53,068 nucleotides of DNA from Pseudomonas putida (GCF_001976065.1 NZ_MNAH01000001.1:734439-787506), one strand, 5' to 3'; shown: positions 1-8,590, numbered from the stretch's first letter. Program-made: numbers and translations. The notes: generated from the sequence alone by a model not told the origin.

Positions 1-276
1 CACGCCGACCGGCTTGCCGGATTGCACCAGCAGGGTCTCGTCGTCGTTCAGGTTGGTCAGGCTCTCGACGATCTTGTCGTAGCACTCCCAGTTACGCGCC
101 GCCCGACCGATACCGCCATAAACCACCAGTTCCTTAGGGTTCTCGGCGACTTCAGGGTCGAGGTTGTTCATCAGCATGCGCAGCGGCGCTTCGGTCAGCC
201 AGCTCTTGGCGGTCAGCGTGTTACCGCGGGCAGCGCGGATTTCAACGTCACGAAAGCGTGGGGTCTTGGTCGTCAT
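1..276 (-). CDS. hutU: Urocanate hydratase, N-terminal part (runs off the window)
   Basis: Urocanate hydratase converts urocanate to imidazolone propionate, the second step of histidine degradation, using a tightly bound NAD+. Only the first 92 codons lie in the window; the rest lies before base 1. The reading begins [18 protein letters not shown] and continues through [17 protein letters not shown] and [14 protein letters not shown], which I recognise as the highly conserved HutU N-terminus. The ATG at 276 is preceded by a good Shine-Dalgarno (complement of atctcctc, 281-288). A sigma-54 type promoter and a HutC operator lie just upstream, and hutC is the next gene upstream on the same strand, so histidine- or urocanate-inducible expression is expected. 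Confidence 0.93.
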   Translation of the reverse strand, partial: MTTKTPRFRDVEIRAARGNTLTAKSWLTEAPLRMLMNNLDPEVAENPKELVVYGGIGRAARNWECYDKIVESLTNLNDDETLLVQSGKPVGV

Positions 277-347
277 GGTCATCTCCTCATTCAGCGGTCA
301 GTGGCGTGGCATCGGCAAACAAGGATGTACATGTATGCTTATACCAA

Positions 348-361
348 CCTGTATGTACAAG
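348..361 (-). promoter_or_regulatory. HutC operator of hutU
   Basis: The plus strand reads cctgtatgtacaag, one base away from the CTTGTATGTACAAG palindrome I recall as the Pseudomonas HutC operator core. A second, weaker match (tgtacatgtat) lies at 326-336, closer to the hutU start. The operator covers the position where transcription from the upstream sigma-54 promoter should begin, so a bound repressor would block initiation. HutC, encoded next door, is released by urocanate in characterised pseudomonads. Confidence 0.7.
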
Positions 362-365
362 TGAA

Positions 366-381
366 TGCAAGTGAAGGGCCA
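366..381 (-). promoter_or_regulatory. Sigma-54 (-24/-12) promoter of hutU
   Basis: On the minus strand the sequence is TGGCCCTTCACTTGCA. This keeps the invariant GG-N10-GC spacing and most of the RpoN consensus TGGCACG-N4-TTGCA. The start point predicted about 12 bases downstream falls near 354, inside the HutC operator. Pseudomonas hutU is known to be transcribed by sigma-54 RNA polymerase with the activator CbrB, which agrees with this reading. Confidence 0.7.
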
Positions 382-634
382 AAATCGTTCTGAACGGATG
401 CAGCGCAATTCAGAATCGAATAAAAATTGAATTAAAACAGTTAGTTAACAAAAACAAGAAAAAGAGGGAAATGCAAAGAAGCACGAAAATTCTGTTGCAA
501 CTTTGCAAGGGTTTGCTGCGGCGGTGAGCATCCCGTAACACTTTTGTGCGAAAAGAAACGCTGGGTTGTCACTTTTTTGCCATATTTGGCCCTGGCAGTA
601 ACAGCCCCTGCAGGGTGTCTGCAACAGCAGCCTT

Positions 635-662
635 GTCGAGCGGCAAGCGGGGGCCGCTCGAC
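635..662 (-). terminator. Stem-loop after hutC
   Basis: A perfect 10-bp inverted repeat (gtcgagcggc / gccgctcgac) with an 8-base loop begins seven bases beyond the hutC stop. No U-run follows on the minus strand, so it is either an attenuating or RNA-protecting structure or a weak terminator. It would partly insulate hutU from hutC transcription. Confidence 0.45.
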
Positions 663-669
663 GGATGAA

Positions 670-1422
670 TCAGCTGCCGAACTTGCCTTCCAGGCGATAA
701 CGCGAACCCGGATAGACCAGTCGCGCACAGCCGACCTGGCCTTTGGCGGCCCAGGTACGGCGGCGAATCAACAGGCACGGCTCGTACCGTTTTATTTGCA
801 ACAGCTTGCATTCCGCAGATTTGGCATGGATCGACTCGACCACGTGTTCGCCTTCGGTCAGCGGGGCCAGCTGGATCAGATAGGCGTAGGGCGTGACCTT
901 GGTAAAGTCCTGCTGCAAGTAAGCGGGTGCGACCTCGGCATTGACGAAGCGTTCTTCAATCTGCACCGGCACGCCATTCTCGTGGTGCACCACCACCGAA
1001 TGGAACAGGCGCTTGACCCCCTCCAGGGGGAAGGGCATGGACGCGCGGGCCCGTTCCGGCATCTCCTCAAGCACGATCACTTCGCAGCGATGCTCATGAC
1101 CCCGGGCCTCGATTTCTTCTGCGATGTTGTGGATCTCGAACAGCGCGGCATGCCCCTTGGGCTCCGCCACGAAGGTGCCAACCCCTTGCATGCGCACCAG
1201 CGCGCCTTCGATGGTCAGTTCGCGCAATGCGCGGTTGATGGTCATGCGACTGACCCCCAGCAAATTCAGCAATTCGCTTTCAGACGGAACCTTGGAATTG
1301 GGTAGCCAGGCACCGGAGCGGATCTTCTGCATGATGATTTGCTTGACCCGCGCATACAGGGGGGAGGGGCTCTCGAGAGAAAAGGACTCGAGAGGCGCAT
1401 TGTCCTCAATAGATTTGGCCAC
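670..1422 (-). CDS. hutC: Histidine utilization repressor HutC (GntR family)
   Basis: HutC represses the histidine catabolic genes and is induced by urocanate. The 250-aa product has an N-terminal GntR winged helix (about residues 20-85, with VPSESELLNLLGVSRMTINR as the recognition segment and a GVGTFVAEPK wing). A UTRA effector-binding domain follows (LFHSVVVHHENGVPVQIEERF, then a RYEPCLLIRRRTW strand). The start is a GTG at 1422 with AGGAA seven bases upstream. It lies directly upstream of hutU on the same strand, and the hutU promoter carries a HutC-type operator. No hutF or hutD is present on this side; glucarate genes follow instead. Confidence 0.93.
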   Translation of the reverse strand: MAKSIEDNAPLESFSLESPSPLYARVKQIIMQKIRSGAWLPNSKVPSESELLNLLGVSRMTINRALRELTIEGALVRMQGVGTFVAEPKGHAALFEIHNIAEEIEARGHEHRCEVIVLEEMPERARASMPFPLEGVKRLFHSVVVHHENGVPVQIEERFVNAEVAPAYLQQDFTKVTPYAYLIQLAPLTEGEHVVESIHAKSAECKLLQIKRYEPCLLIRRRTWAAKGQVGCARLVYPGSRYRLEGKFGS

Positions 1423-1522
1423 GTTTATTCCTGAATTGAAAAAAATTACCCCGACAAGCTTGGCGGCCAGTTTACCGAGCTACGACAGATACGCCTATGT
1501 GTAAACAATGTGGCGCAGGGGT

Positions 1523-1541
1523 GGGGCACCTTGGGTGCCCC
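1523..1541 (-). terminator. Stem-loop after gudD
   Basis: An 8-bp perfect inverted repeat (ggggcacc / ggtgcccc) with a 3-base loop lies seven bases past the gudD stop. No T-run follows on the minus strand, so intrinsic termination is uncertain. It is the only candidate separating the glucarate genes from hutC. Confidence 0.4.
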
Positions 1542-1547
1542 CAACGA

Positions 1548-2900
1548 TCAGCGCACCAGGCAAGGTTGCTTGTTGTTGAAGCTCCAGCCAGGAATCAGGA
1601 ACTGCATCGCGACGCTGTCATCCCGCGCACCCAGGCCCATGCCTTTGTAGAGTTCGTGCGCCTTGGCCACGGCGTCCATGTCGATGTCTACCCCCAGGCC
1701 GTGCCGGGTCGGCACCTTGACGTAGCCACCTTCGATTTTCAGCGGCTCCCTGGTCAGGCGCTGGCCATCCTGCCAGATCCAGTGCGTGTCGATCGCGGTG
1801 ATCTCACCCGGTGCGGCGGCCGCTACTTGAGTGAACATGGCCAGGGAGATATCGAAGTGATTGTTGGAATGAGAGCCCCAGGTCAGGCCCCATTCGTGAC
1901 ACATCTGGGCCACACGAACCGAGCCCTGCATGGTCCAGAAGTGCGGGTCGGCAAGTGGGATGTCGACCGATTGCAATTGAATGGCGTGGCCCATTTCGCG
2001 CCAGTCGGTGGCGATCATGTTGGTCGCGGTTTTCAGGCCCGTGGCACGGCGGAACTCGGCCATCACTTCGCGCCCTGAGTAGCCATTTTCAGCACCGCAC
2101 GGGTCCTCGGCGTAGGCGAGGACATGATGCTGGTCCCGGCACAGGCGGATGGCTTCCTTGAGCGACCAGGCGCCATTCGGGTCAAGGGTGATGCGTGCGT
2201 CGCAAAAGCGTTCAGCCAGGGCGGTGACCGCTTCGATTTCTTCATCGCCGCTCAGTACGCCACCCTTGAGCTTGAAGTCGTTGAAGCCGTATTTGGCCTT
2301 TGCAGCTTCAGCCAGGCGCACGACCGCCTCGGCGCTCATGGCTTTCTCGTGGCGTAGCCGGAACCACTCGTCTTCAGCGTCGGGCTCGTTGCGGTAGGCC
2401 AGGTCCGTGACATTGCGGTCGCCGATGTAGAACAGGTAGCCGAGCATTTTCACTGCATCGCGTTGCTGCCCTTCGCCCAGCAATGCTGCCACCGGCACCT
2501 CGAGGAACTGACCCAGCAGGTCGAGCAGCGCGGCTTCCATCGCGGTCACCGCATGGATAGTGATCCGCAGGTCAAAGGTTTGCAGGCCGCGACCCGCCGC
2601 ATCACGGGATGCAAAGGTGCTGCGCATCTGGTTGAGGATGCGTTGGTACTGGCCAATGGGCTGGCCGATCACCAGGCTGCGAGCGTCTTCGAGCGTTTCG
2701 CGGATGCGTTCGCCACCCGGTACTTCGCCCACGCCAGTGTTACCGGAACTGTCCTTGAGAATGACAATGTTGCGGGTAAAGAATGGCCCGTGGGCACCGC
2801 TCAGGTTGAGCAGCATGCTGTCGTGCCCCGCGACGGGGATGACCTGGAAACTGGTGACGACAGGGGACTGGGTGGTGTTGGCGGCATGTTCAGCGTTCAT
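1548..2900 (-). CDS. gudD: Glucarate dehydratase
   Basis: This enolase-superfamily enzyme dehydrates D-glucarate (and L-idarate) to 5-keto-4-deoxy-D-glucarate in the cytoplasm. The 450-aa length matches characterised GudD proteins. The catalytic set can be read: the K-x-K in FKLKGG (about residue 208), the metal ligands in TLDPNGAW and YAEDPCG, the asparagine in [10 protein letters not shown], and the SHSNNHFD histidine (about residue 342). The ATG at 2900 follows a CAGGAA Shine-Dalgarno. It lies 42 bases downstream of a GudP-like carrier on the same strand and probably shares its transcript. Later pathway enzymes (KDG dehydratase, KGSA dehydrogenase) are not in the window. Confidence 0.95.
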   Translation of the reverse strand: MNAEHAANTTQSPVVTSFQVIPVAGHDSMLLNLSGAHGPFFTRNIVILKDSSGNTGVGEVPGGERIRETLEDARSLVIGQPIGQYQRILNQMRSTFASRDAAGRGLQTFDLRITIHAVTAMEAALLDLLGQFLEVPVAALLGEGQQRDAVKMLGYLFYIGDRNVTDLAYRNEPDAEDEWFRLRHEKAMSAEAVVRLAEAAKAKYGFNDFKLKGGVLSGDEEIEAVTALAERFCDARITLDPNGAWSLKEAIRLCRDQHHVLAYAEDPCGAENGYSGREVMAEFRRATGLKTATNMIATDWREMGHAIQLQSVDIPLADPHFWTMQGSVRVAQMCHEWGLTWGSHSNNHFDISLAMFTQVAAAAPGEITAIDTHWIWQDGQRLTREPLKIEGGYVKVPTRHGLGVDIDMDAVAKAHELYKGMGLGARDDSVAMQFLIPGWSFNNKQPCLVR

Positions 2901-2942
2901 GGCAAATTCCTGCGAAATATGGTCGTTCAGGGATCAAGGGGA

Positions 2943-4310
2943 TCAGTGGGATTTGCTCAGGGTCGCACCCGTTGCAGCGGTGGTTGGCGGCGTCAGCAGG
3001 GAGGATGCTTTCGGCGCAGTCCTGGCGAAAAACACCAGGATCGCGGCGAGCACCGAAGTGCCGGCCAGGCCATAGAGGCCGCCCTGGATCGACCCGGTGG
3101 TCTGCTCCAGGAAACCGAAGGTTGTCGGTGCCACGAAGCCGCCCAGGTTGCCGATCGAGTTGATCAGCGCGATGACAGCGGCGGCGATACGTGCATCCAG
3201 GTAGCCCTGGGGAATTGGCCAGAACAGCGAAGACGCCGACTTGAAGCCGATGGCCGCGAAGCAGATGGCGACGAAAGCAAAGATCGGCCCGCCGGTGGTG
3301 GACAGGAACATGCCGGCCGCAGCAATCAGCAGGGCGGTGGCAACCCAGGCTTGCTGGAACTTGAACTTGCTCGACAGGGTGGCGAAGGAGTACATGGCGA
3401 TGATCGAGATCAGCCAGGGAATCGAGTTGAAAAACCCGACCTGCACGTCGCTCAAGTCTCCCATCTTCTTGATGATGCTGGGCAGCCAGAAGGTTGCGGC
3501 GTAGATCGTCAGTTGAATGCAGAAATACAAGGCGCAAAACAGCAGGATCTGACGATCTTTGAGCAGCTTGCCAAGGGTCGGTTTCACTGTGCTCAGTGCT
3601 TCGCGCTCGCGTTGTTCCTGATCGATGGCGCCGACCAGTGCATCTTGCTCTTCACGCGTCATCCACTTGGCGTCGTGGGGTTTTGAGTCAAGCCAGAACC
3701 AGACGAAAAAGCCCAGGGCTACAGAGGCCAGGCCTTCGATGGCGAACATCCACTGCCAGCCGTGAAAACCGAAACCTTCGATCTGCAGCAGGGCGCCCGA
3801 GAGAGGGCCTGAAATCAGCGAAGCAACGGCTGAACCGCTGAGGAAAATGGCAATGGCTTTGCCGCGCTCCACGCCTGGCAGCCAGCGGGTGAAGTAGTAG
3901 ATCACGCCGGGAAAAAAGCCTGCTTCGGCCACGCCCAGCAGAAATCGCAGGATGTAGAAATGGGTTTCGTTCTGGATGAACGCCATCAGCGTGGCGACGA
4001 TGCCCCAGGTGAACATGATGCGGGTCAGCCAGATACGTGCGCCGACTTTTTGCAGCAGCATGTTGGAGGGCACTTCGAACAGCGCGTAGCCGATGAAGAA
4101 CAGGCCTGCGCCCAGTCCGTAGGCGGCAGCGCCGATACCCAGGTCATGTTCCATGTGCGTGCGCACGAAACCGATATTGACCCGGTCGATGTAGTTGAGG
4201 ATGAACATGATCACGAAAAGCGGGAGCACATGTCTGTTTACTTTGCTCACGGCCCGCGCGAGATCTGAATCACTTTCTGGAACGACGGATGCGTTGCTTG
4301 AATTGTTCAA
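2943..4310 (-). CDS. gudP: MFS glucarate/galactarate transporter (GudP-like)
   Basis: A 455-aa inner-membrane carrier of the anion:cation symporter branch of the major facilitator superfamily. About 12 hydrophobic segments are visible. The first begins HVLPLFVIMFILNYIDRVN, with the family signature NYIDRVNIGF, and the loop after helix 2 carries FIGYALFEVPSNMLLQKVG. Members of this branch carry sugar acids such as glucarate, galactarate and galactonate. The substrate is inferred from the glucarate dehydratase 42 bases downstream and from the divergent FadR-type regulator. The start is ATG at 4310. A phthalate- or tartrate-type substrate cannot be excluded from sequence alone. Confidence 0.85.
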   Translation of the reverse strand: MNNSSNASVVPESDSDLARAVSKVNRHVLPLFVIMFILNYIDRVNIGFVRTHMEHDLGIGAAAYGLGAGLFFIGYALFEVPSNMLLQKVGARIWLTRIMFTWGIVATLMAFIQNETHFYILRFLLGVAEAGFFPGVIYYFTRWLPGVERGKAIAIFLSGSAVASLISGPLSGALLQIEGFGFHGWQWMFAIEGLASVALGFFVWFWLDSKPHDAKWMTREEQDALVGAIDQEQREREALSTVKPTLGKLLKDRQILLFCALYFCIQLTIYAATFWLPSIIKKMGDLSDVQVGFFNSIPWLISIIAMYSFATLSSKFKFQQAWVATALLIAAAGMFLSTTGGPIFAFVAICFAAIGFKSASSLFWPIPQGYLDARIAAAVIALINSIGNLGGFVAPTTFGFLEQTTGSIQGGLYGLAGTSVLAAILVFFARTAPKASSLLTPPTTAATGATLSKSH

Positions 4311-4652
4311 AATTCAATTCTCCCACTGATTATTTTTATGCGGGTTTTAGCGTGACACCGGCGGCTTGTTGGGATCTGTGGTGCGCCTTGTGTTGATAGA
4401 CATCATACAAGTGGCTTTTCTGAATCGCAATGCGGTGGGCTGCGTTTTGTTGACGTAATGGACGGCGAAAAATAGTCATCAGGTTATAAAGCCTATGTTT
4501 ATTGGGGTGTTTGCCCTGTAGGTAGAGCGGTTCGGTGCGCTTTCGCAAGCTGGTCGGAGGGAAAGGCCTGCAGCTGCGATTCAGTTTATTGATGTGTTGT
4601 CATACAAGTAGGCGCTATTTTTGATCAAGTCCGGCGGAGTACGTTCGCGCGG
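4311..4652. other. Divergent control region between gudP and the FadR-type regulator
   Basis: There is no convincing gene in these 342 bases. The region must hold promoters for both flanking genes. The motif tcatacaagt occurs twice, at 4403-4412 and 4600-4609. The second copy belongs to a complete TTGT-N3-ACAA palindrome; the first is a half-site with a separate TGAT-N4-ATCA inverted repeat at 4394-4405. Confidence 0.6.
4597..4607. promoter_or_regulatory. Putative operator for the adjacent FadR-type regulator
   Basis: The sequence TTGTCATACAA fits the T-x-GT-N3-AC-x-A pattern bound by FadR-subfamily GntR regulators. It lies about 45-75 bases upstream of the possible starts of the regulator at 4653-4695, and a half-site sits near gudP (4403-4412). 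Autoregulation and control of gudP-gudD is the simplest reading, but it is an inference. Confidence 0.5.
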
Positions 4653-5411
4653 GTGTTAAGCTCTCAAGAGCGAAATTCCGTGGACTCAAAACCTATGCAA
4701 ACTGAAAACGGCATCCCTGTCCGTAGACGTTCTACCAACCTGGCCCAGGGCGTGGTCGAGGCGCTGACCCAGCGCATTTTGCTCGGCCAATTGAAGCCAG
4801 GCGAAAAGCTGCCCTCGGAATCCACCATCGTTCTCGAGCATGGCGTGAGCCGCACCGTTGTCCGGGAGGCCATCTCTAAGCTGCAAGCGGCGGGTCTGGT
4901 AGAAACACGCCACGGCATCGGCACGTTTGTATTGGCGCAACCATCGCAGCCAGGGCTGCGCCTGCATGTGGATACGGTGGCAAGCGTCAGGAGCATGCTC
5001 GAACTGAGATTGGGCCTGGAGGTGCAGGCTGTTGCACTGGCAGCGGTGCGCAGGACTGATGATCAGCTCGCTCGCATGCGCCAGGCCTTGAGTGATTACC
5101 AGGCTTCGCTGGCCAACAACGACAGTTGCGTCGAGGAGGACAAGCGCTTCCATCAGATCATTGCCGAGGCCACCGGCAATACCTTTTTCACCGAGATCAT
5201 GCAGCACCTGGGCAATGCAATGATTCCTCGCACCCAAGTGAAGGGTGACGAACGTGGAGGCGCCGACTTTGCGCAATTGGGGCAGCTGGCGAACAGGGAA
5301 CATGAAGCTATTTTCAACGCGATCAAGCGGCAGGATCCCGATGCGGCTCGGGCTGCGATGGTCTTGCACCTGACCAACAGCCGGGATCGTTTTTCGGGAG
5401 AAACTCTGTAA
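4653..5411 (+). CDS. FadR-subfamily GntR transcriptional regulator, probably of the glucarate genes
   Basis: The product is up to 252 aa. The N-terminal winged helix (VVEALTQRILLGQLKPGEKLP, then SRTVVREAISKLQAAGLVETR and HGIGTFVL) is followed by an all-helical FCD ligand-binding domain (LELRLGLEVQAVALAAVR; DKRFHQIIAEATGN; EHEAIFNAIKRQDPDAARAAM), whose D/H/H residues usually bind a metal and an organic acid. The start is unclear: GTG 4653, GTG 4680 (AAGAG eight bases upstream) and ATG 4695 are in frame. It is divergent from gudP-gudD with a matching operator between, so a sugar-acid-responsive repressor is likely. The porin gene downstream on the same strand could also be under its control. 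Confidence 0.85.
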   Translation: MLSSQERNSVDSKPMQTENGIPVRRRSTNLAQGVVEALTQRILLGQLKPGEKLPSESTIVLEHGVSRTVVREAISKLQAAGLVETRHGIGTFVLAQPSQPGLRLHVDTVASVRSMLELRLGLEVQAVALAAVRRTDDQLARMRQALSDYQASLANNDSCVEEDKRFHQIIAEATGNTFFTEIMQHLGNAMIPRTQVKGDERGGADFAQLGQLANREHEAIFNAIKRQDPDAARAAMVLHLTNSRDRFSGETL

Positions 5412-5741
5412 TCCCGTAACCTGCGCATTCACCCCCTTGTTCCTTCAGCCTCCACGCATCGAGTGGCAGCGCCGCCGTGCCTGCGCACCACATTCCTCCT
5501 GCGGGCCGACTAAGGGAAACCTTTAGCCGGGTTGGAGATTTCCCCCTTTCGGATGCTGTTCATCTTGATACCGGCGCGGCGTCTACTCGCTTACCTTGCG
5601 TAGACCCCGGACGTGTCGTCGTAGTGGATTGTCCATTGAGCTCGCCTGGCGCCATAACAACAAGAAAGCGGTTTTTGTGTTTCGTTTGACACTGCTCCTA
5701 TAAATACAGTGCCCAGGCACATACAGATGTGGAGATGTTGG
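5412..5741. other. Intergenic region before the OprD-family porin
   Basis: There is no supported gene in these 330 bases. A possible sigma-70 promoter for the porin is TTGTGT (5675-5680) and TATAAA (5699-5704) with an 18-base spacer, giving a start near 5711. A loose inverted repeat (aagggaaa near 5512 and tttccccctt near 5539) might end the regulator transcript. I found no TTGT-N3-ACAA site here. Confidence 0.4.
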
Positions 5742-6992
5742 ATGTATCAGGTAAAGCAGTCTTGCCGAGGGCTCGGTATTGCCAGCGTGTTGGGGATGAT
5801 CTGTTCGCCATTGGCCGCACAGGCCGATGTTATCGATGACAGTCACTTCAAAGTGGATACGCGTAACTTTTACTTGAATCGCAACTACACCAATACCAAT
5901 GCGCCGGTTTCCGAAGTGCACAGTTGGTCCCAGGGTTTCGATGCGCAGTTCACCTCCGGTTACACCGATACGGCCTTGGCCATTGGCCTGGATGTGGATG
6001 CGCAATACGCCGTGCGCCTGGATTCGTCGGGCAATGACGGTTCGTTGCCTTACAGCGTGAGCGAGCAGCAGACGGCCGATGACTACAGTCGCGCCGGTGC
6101 CACTTTCAAGATGCGCTACAGCAAGACCGAGTTGAAGGTCGGCGATCTTCGCCCGCAATTGCCGGTGGCGTTCGATGACACCAGCCGGCAACTGGATACC
6201 ATCTACCAAGGGGCTGTGGTCGAGTCCAGGGAAGTGGACGGATTGACGATGACCGGCGGGCGTTTCTGGTCTGCGGTGACCCGCGAATCATCCAATCACG
6301 AGAAACTCTACAAGTTTGGCTCCACCGATAATCTCGACAGCGACGGCCTGGATTTTGGCGGCGTTACTTACGACATTACCAAGACTTTGCAAGCCAGTTA
6401 CTTCTACGGCGTGTTGCACGACATTTATCAGCAGCACTATTTCGGTCTGATGCACATGGCTGATCTGGGTAACGGCTACAAACTCAAGACCGACTTGCGT
6501 TACTTCAATAACAATGAAGACGGCAGTGCCTTGAACGGTGAGATCGACAACCGTTCCTACGGTGCCTTGTTTACCCTGCTCAAGGGGGCGCACATGTTTG
6601 GCCTCAGTTACCAGCGCATGCTCGGCGACAGTGTGTTCCCGACGATGAACGGCTACATCCCGCAACCTTACCTGGTGCACTGGTCGTCACTGGGGTTTGT
6701 CCGCCCGGATGAAAAGTCCTGGGGGGCGCGCTACAGCTATGACTTTGCCGGCATGGGCATGCCAGGGCTGAAGCTCTACACCCGCTACATCAAGGGCACG
6801 AACTGGGACCGTGGCGGCAACCTGAGCGACAATCAGGAAAGCGAACGTTTCCTGGGGCTCAGCTACGTGGTACAGAGCGGGGCGCTGGCAGGCCTCGGGC
6901 TGGACCTGCGCAACATCGATGTGAAACAGAAGTACGGCTACGACTACAACGAATTCCGTGTCGCCACGACCTACACCTGGAAGTTCTGGTAA
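5742..6992 (+). CDS. OprD-family outer-membrane porin
   Basis: OprD-family porins are 18-stranded barrels that let specific organic acids, amino acids or sugars through the Pseudomonas outer membrane. The 416-aa precursor has a signal peptide (MYQVKQSCRGLGIASVLGM, then SPLAAQA). The OprD hallmarks follow: DSHFKVDTRNFYLNRNY at the mature N-terminus, QGFDAQFTSGYTDTALAIGLDVDAQYAVRLD, KMRYSKTELKVGDLRP, and a C-terminal strand ending in aromatic WKFW. The ATG at 5742 is preferred over upstream in-frame starts because it has GGAG at 5731 and begins the signal peptide. Its substrate is unknown. It could serve the glucarate genes upstream or the MFS/dehydrogenase cassette downstream. Confidence 0.9.
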   Translation: MYQVKQSCRGLGIASVLGMICSPLAAQADVIDDSHFKVDTRNFYLNRNYTNTNAPVSEVHSWSQGFDAQFTSGYTDTALAIGLDVDAQYAVRLDSSGNDGSLPYSVSEQQTADDYSRAGATFKMRYSKTELKVGDLRPQLPVAFDDTSRQLDTIYQGAVVESREVDGLTMTGGRFWSAVTRESSNHEKLYKFGSTDNLDSDGLDFGGVTYDITKTLQASYFYGVLHDIYQQHYFGLMHMADLGNGYKLKTDLRYFNNNEDGSALNGEIDNRSYGALFTLLKGAHMFGLSYQRMLGDSVFPTMNGYIPQPYLVHWSSLGFVRPDEKSWGARYSYDFAGMGMPGLKLYTRYIKGTNWDRGGNLSDNQESERFLGLSYVVQSGALAGLGLDLRNIDVKQKYGYDYNEFRVATTYTWKFW

Positions 6993-7039
6993 GTCCAGTC
7001 CAGCCAGCGCTTGACCCCATAACAATAAGAGGCCTGACC

Positions 7040-7126
7040 ATGTTCGAACCCATTGTCCTTTGCATCTGCCCTGCAACTTTCCAGTCGGCGCGCCGTGCAC
7101 CGTTACCCGGCGCGCTGCGCCCATGA
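7040..7126 (+). CDS. Possible 28-codon leader ORF before the MFS gene
   Basis: ATG at 7040, preceded by an aagagg Shine-Dalgarno, opens a 28-codon frame rich in Cys, Pro and Ala. Its TGA (7124-7126) overlaps an in-frame ATG (7123) of the MFS reading frame as ATGA. It may be a translated leader coupled to the carrier gene or simply chance. No family is recognised and codon use is unremarkable. Confidence 0.2.
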   Translation: MFEPIVLCICPATFQSARRAPLPGALRP

Positions 7127-7152
7127 GCGGATTCCAGAAGGAGCAAACACTA

Positions 7153-8508
7153 GTGAATATCCAGGTCGACAGTACGGTCCTGCAAAACAAGAAAACCTAC
7201 CTCTACGAGTGGTACGTGGTCGGTTTGTGCATGATCGCCTACATCTTTTCATTTGTTGATCGACAGATCCTGGCGCTGATGATCGAGCCGATCAAAGCCG
7301 ACCTGCAGATCAGCGACACTCAGTTCAGCCTGCTTCACGGGCTGGCCTTTTCGTTGTTCTATGCCTTCATGGGCATGCCCATCGCCTATCTGGCGGACCG
7401 TTTCTCCCGGCCGAAAATCATCGCCGTCGGCGTCGTGTTCTGGAGCCTGGCGACGGCTGCCTGCGGCTTGAGCAAGAACTTCCTGCACATGTTCCTCGCC
7501 CGCATTGGCGTCGGCGTCGGCGAAGCGGCCCTGTCGCCCTCGGCCTACTCGATGTTCAGCGACATGTTCCCCAAGGAAAAACTCGGCCGCGCAGTCGGCA
7601 TCTATTCGATCGGTTCGTTCGTCGGTGGCGGCCTGGCCTTCCTGGTGGGTGGCTATGTGATCGCCATGCTCAAGGACATGAACACCATCGAGGTGGCCTT
7701 TCTCGGTGCGATGAAAGCCTGGCAGCTGGCGTTCTTCATTGTCGGCCTGCCCGGCATCGTGGTCGGCCTGCTGATCTGGCTCACCGTGCGTAACCCGGCG
7801 CGCAAGGGCCTGCAGGTCGATGCGCAGGGCAGGGCCAGGAAGGTCGGGATGACTGACGGCCTGCGTTTCCTCGGGCGTCACCGTGCCACCTTCGCCTGCC
7901 ATTATCTGGGCTTTTCGTTCTACGCCATGGTGCTGTTCTGCATGATGAGCTGGAGCCCGGCGCTGTATATCCGCAAGTTCGGCCTGTCGCCGATGGAAGC
8001 AGGCTACATGCTCGGCACCGTACTGCTATTGGCCAACACCGCCGGGGTGCTGTTCGGTGGATGGCTCACCGATTACCTGGCCAGGAAAGGACATCAGGAT
8101 GCCGCGATGCGCACCGGCGTCATCGGCGCCCTCGGCATGGCGGTGCCAGCCGTGCTGTTCCCCCAGGCTGATCAACTGTGGCTGTCGGTGACCCTGCTGG
8201 TGCCGGCGATGTTCTTCGCCTCGTTCCCGATGCCGGCGTCCACGGCGGCGATGCAGATTCTTGCGCCGAACCAGGTGCGTGCACAGGTCTCGGCGGTGTT
8301 CCTGCTGATCAGCAATTTGCTGGGGTTGGGCCTGGGCACCACCTTGGTGGCGCTGTTGACCGACCGCTACTTCGGATCGCCCGCGGCGGTAGGTTCGTCG
8401 ATGTCGCTGGTGATCTGCGGGGCGTCGGCGTTGACTGTGCTGCTGCTATGGCACGGCTGCCGCCGTTTCCGCGAAAGCTATGCACGGGAGTACCCTGCCC
8501 AGGCGTGA
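7153..8508 (+). CDS. MFS transporter, Spinster-like branch
   Basis: A 451-aa inner-membrane carrier with about 12 hydrophobic segments. It shows the MFS loop signature AYLADRFSRPKIIAVG after helix 2 and IGVGVGEAALSPSAYSMFSDMFP in helices 4-5, a pattern typical of Spinster-type and aromatic/organic-acid carriers. I prefer the GTG at 7153 because AGAAGGAG lies nine bases upstream; ATG 7123 (462 codons including stop) is the alternative. It lies 160 bases after the porin and upstream of an AraC regulator and two dehydrogenases. Uptake of the compound those enzymes oxidise is the natural guess. The substrate is not known. Confidence 0.87.
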   Translation: MNIQVDSTVLQNKKTYLYEWYVVGLCMIAYIFSFVDRQILALMIEPIKADLQISDTQFSLLHGLAFSLFYAFMGMPIAYLADRFSRPKIIAVGVVFWSLATAACGLSKNFLHMFLARIGVGVGEAALSPSAYSMFSDMFPKEKLGRAVGIYSIGSFVGGGLAFLVGGYVIAMLKDMNTIEVAFLGAMKAWQLAFFIVGLPGIVVGLLIWLTVRNPARKGLQVDAQGRARKVGMTDGLRFLGRHRATFACHYLGFSFYAMVLFCMMSWSPALYIRKFGLSPMEAGYMLGTVLLLANTAGVLFGGWLTDYLARKGHQDAAMRTGVIGALGMAVPAVLFPQADQLWLSVTLLVPAMFFASFPMPASTAAMQILAPNQVRAQVSAVFLLISNLLGLGLGTTLVALLTDRYFGSPAAVGSSMSLVICGASALTVLLLWHGCRRFRESYAREYPAQA

Positions 8509-8532
8509 AGTAAATAGTCCATAGTGGTGCTT

Positions 8533-8563
8533 CAGCCTCGCTCCGTACAACGCAGCGGGGCTG
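8533..8563 (+). terminator. Stem-loop between the MFS and AraC genes
   Basis: A 10-bp stem (cagcctcgct / agcggggctg, one G-T pair) with an 11-base loop lies 25 bases after the MFS stop. There is no U-run, so it may only attenuate read-through into the regulator gene. Confidence 0.35.
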
Positions 8564-8590
8564 ATCCGCTTCAGGTCAGGAGAGCCTCTG

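Larger units (their letters stand above)
277..669. other. hutC-hutU intergenic region
   Basis: There is no gene in this 393-base gap. It holds the hutU control region (operator 348-361 with a related half-site near 326-336, and a sigma-54 promoter at 366-381) and a stem-loop next to the hutC stop. The stretch 400-480 is markedly AT-rich compared with its surroundings. It lies upstream of the sigma-54 promoter, where an enhancer-binding protein such as CbrB or an architectural protein such as IHF could bind. That assignment is inference. Confidence 0.7.

Noticed and set aside
544..1305. Long plus-strand frame opposite hutC
   Set aside because: It is a high-GC antisense shadow of the clearly recognisable hutC.
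4336..4548. 70-codon minus-strand frame in the gudP/regulator gap
   Set aside because: There is no Shine-Dalgarno, no recognisable motif, and it lies in the control region carrying operator-like repeats.
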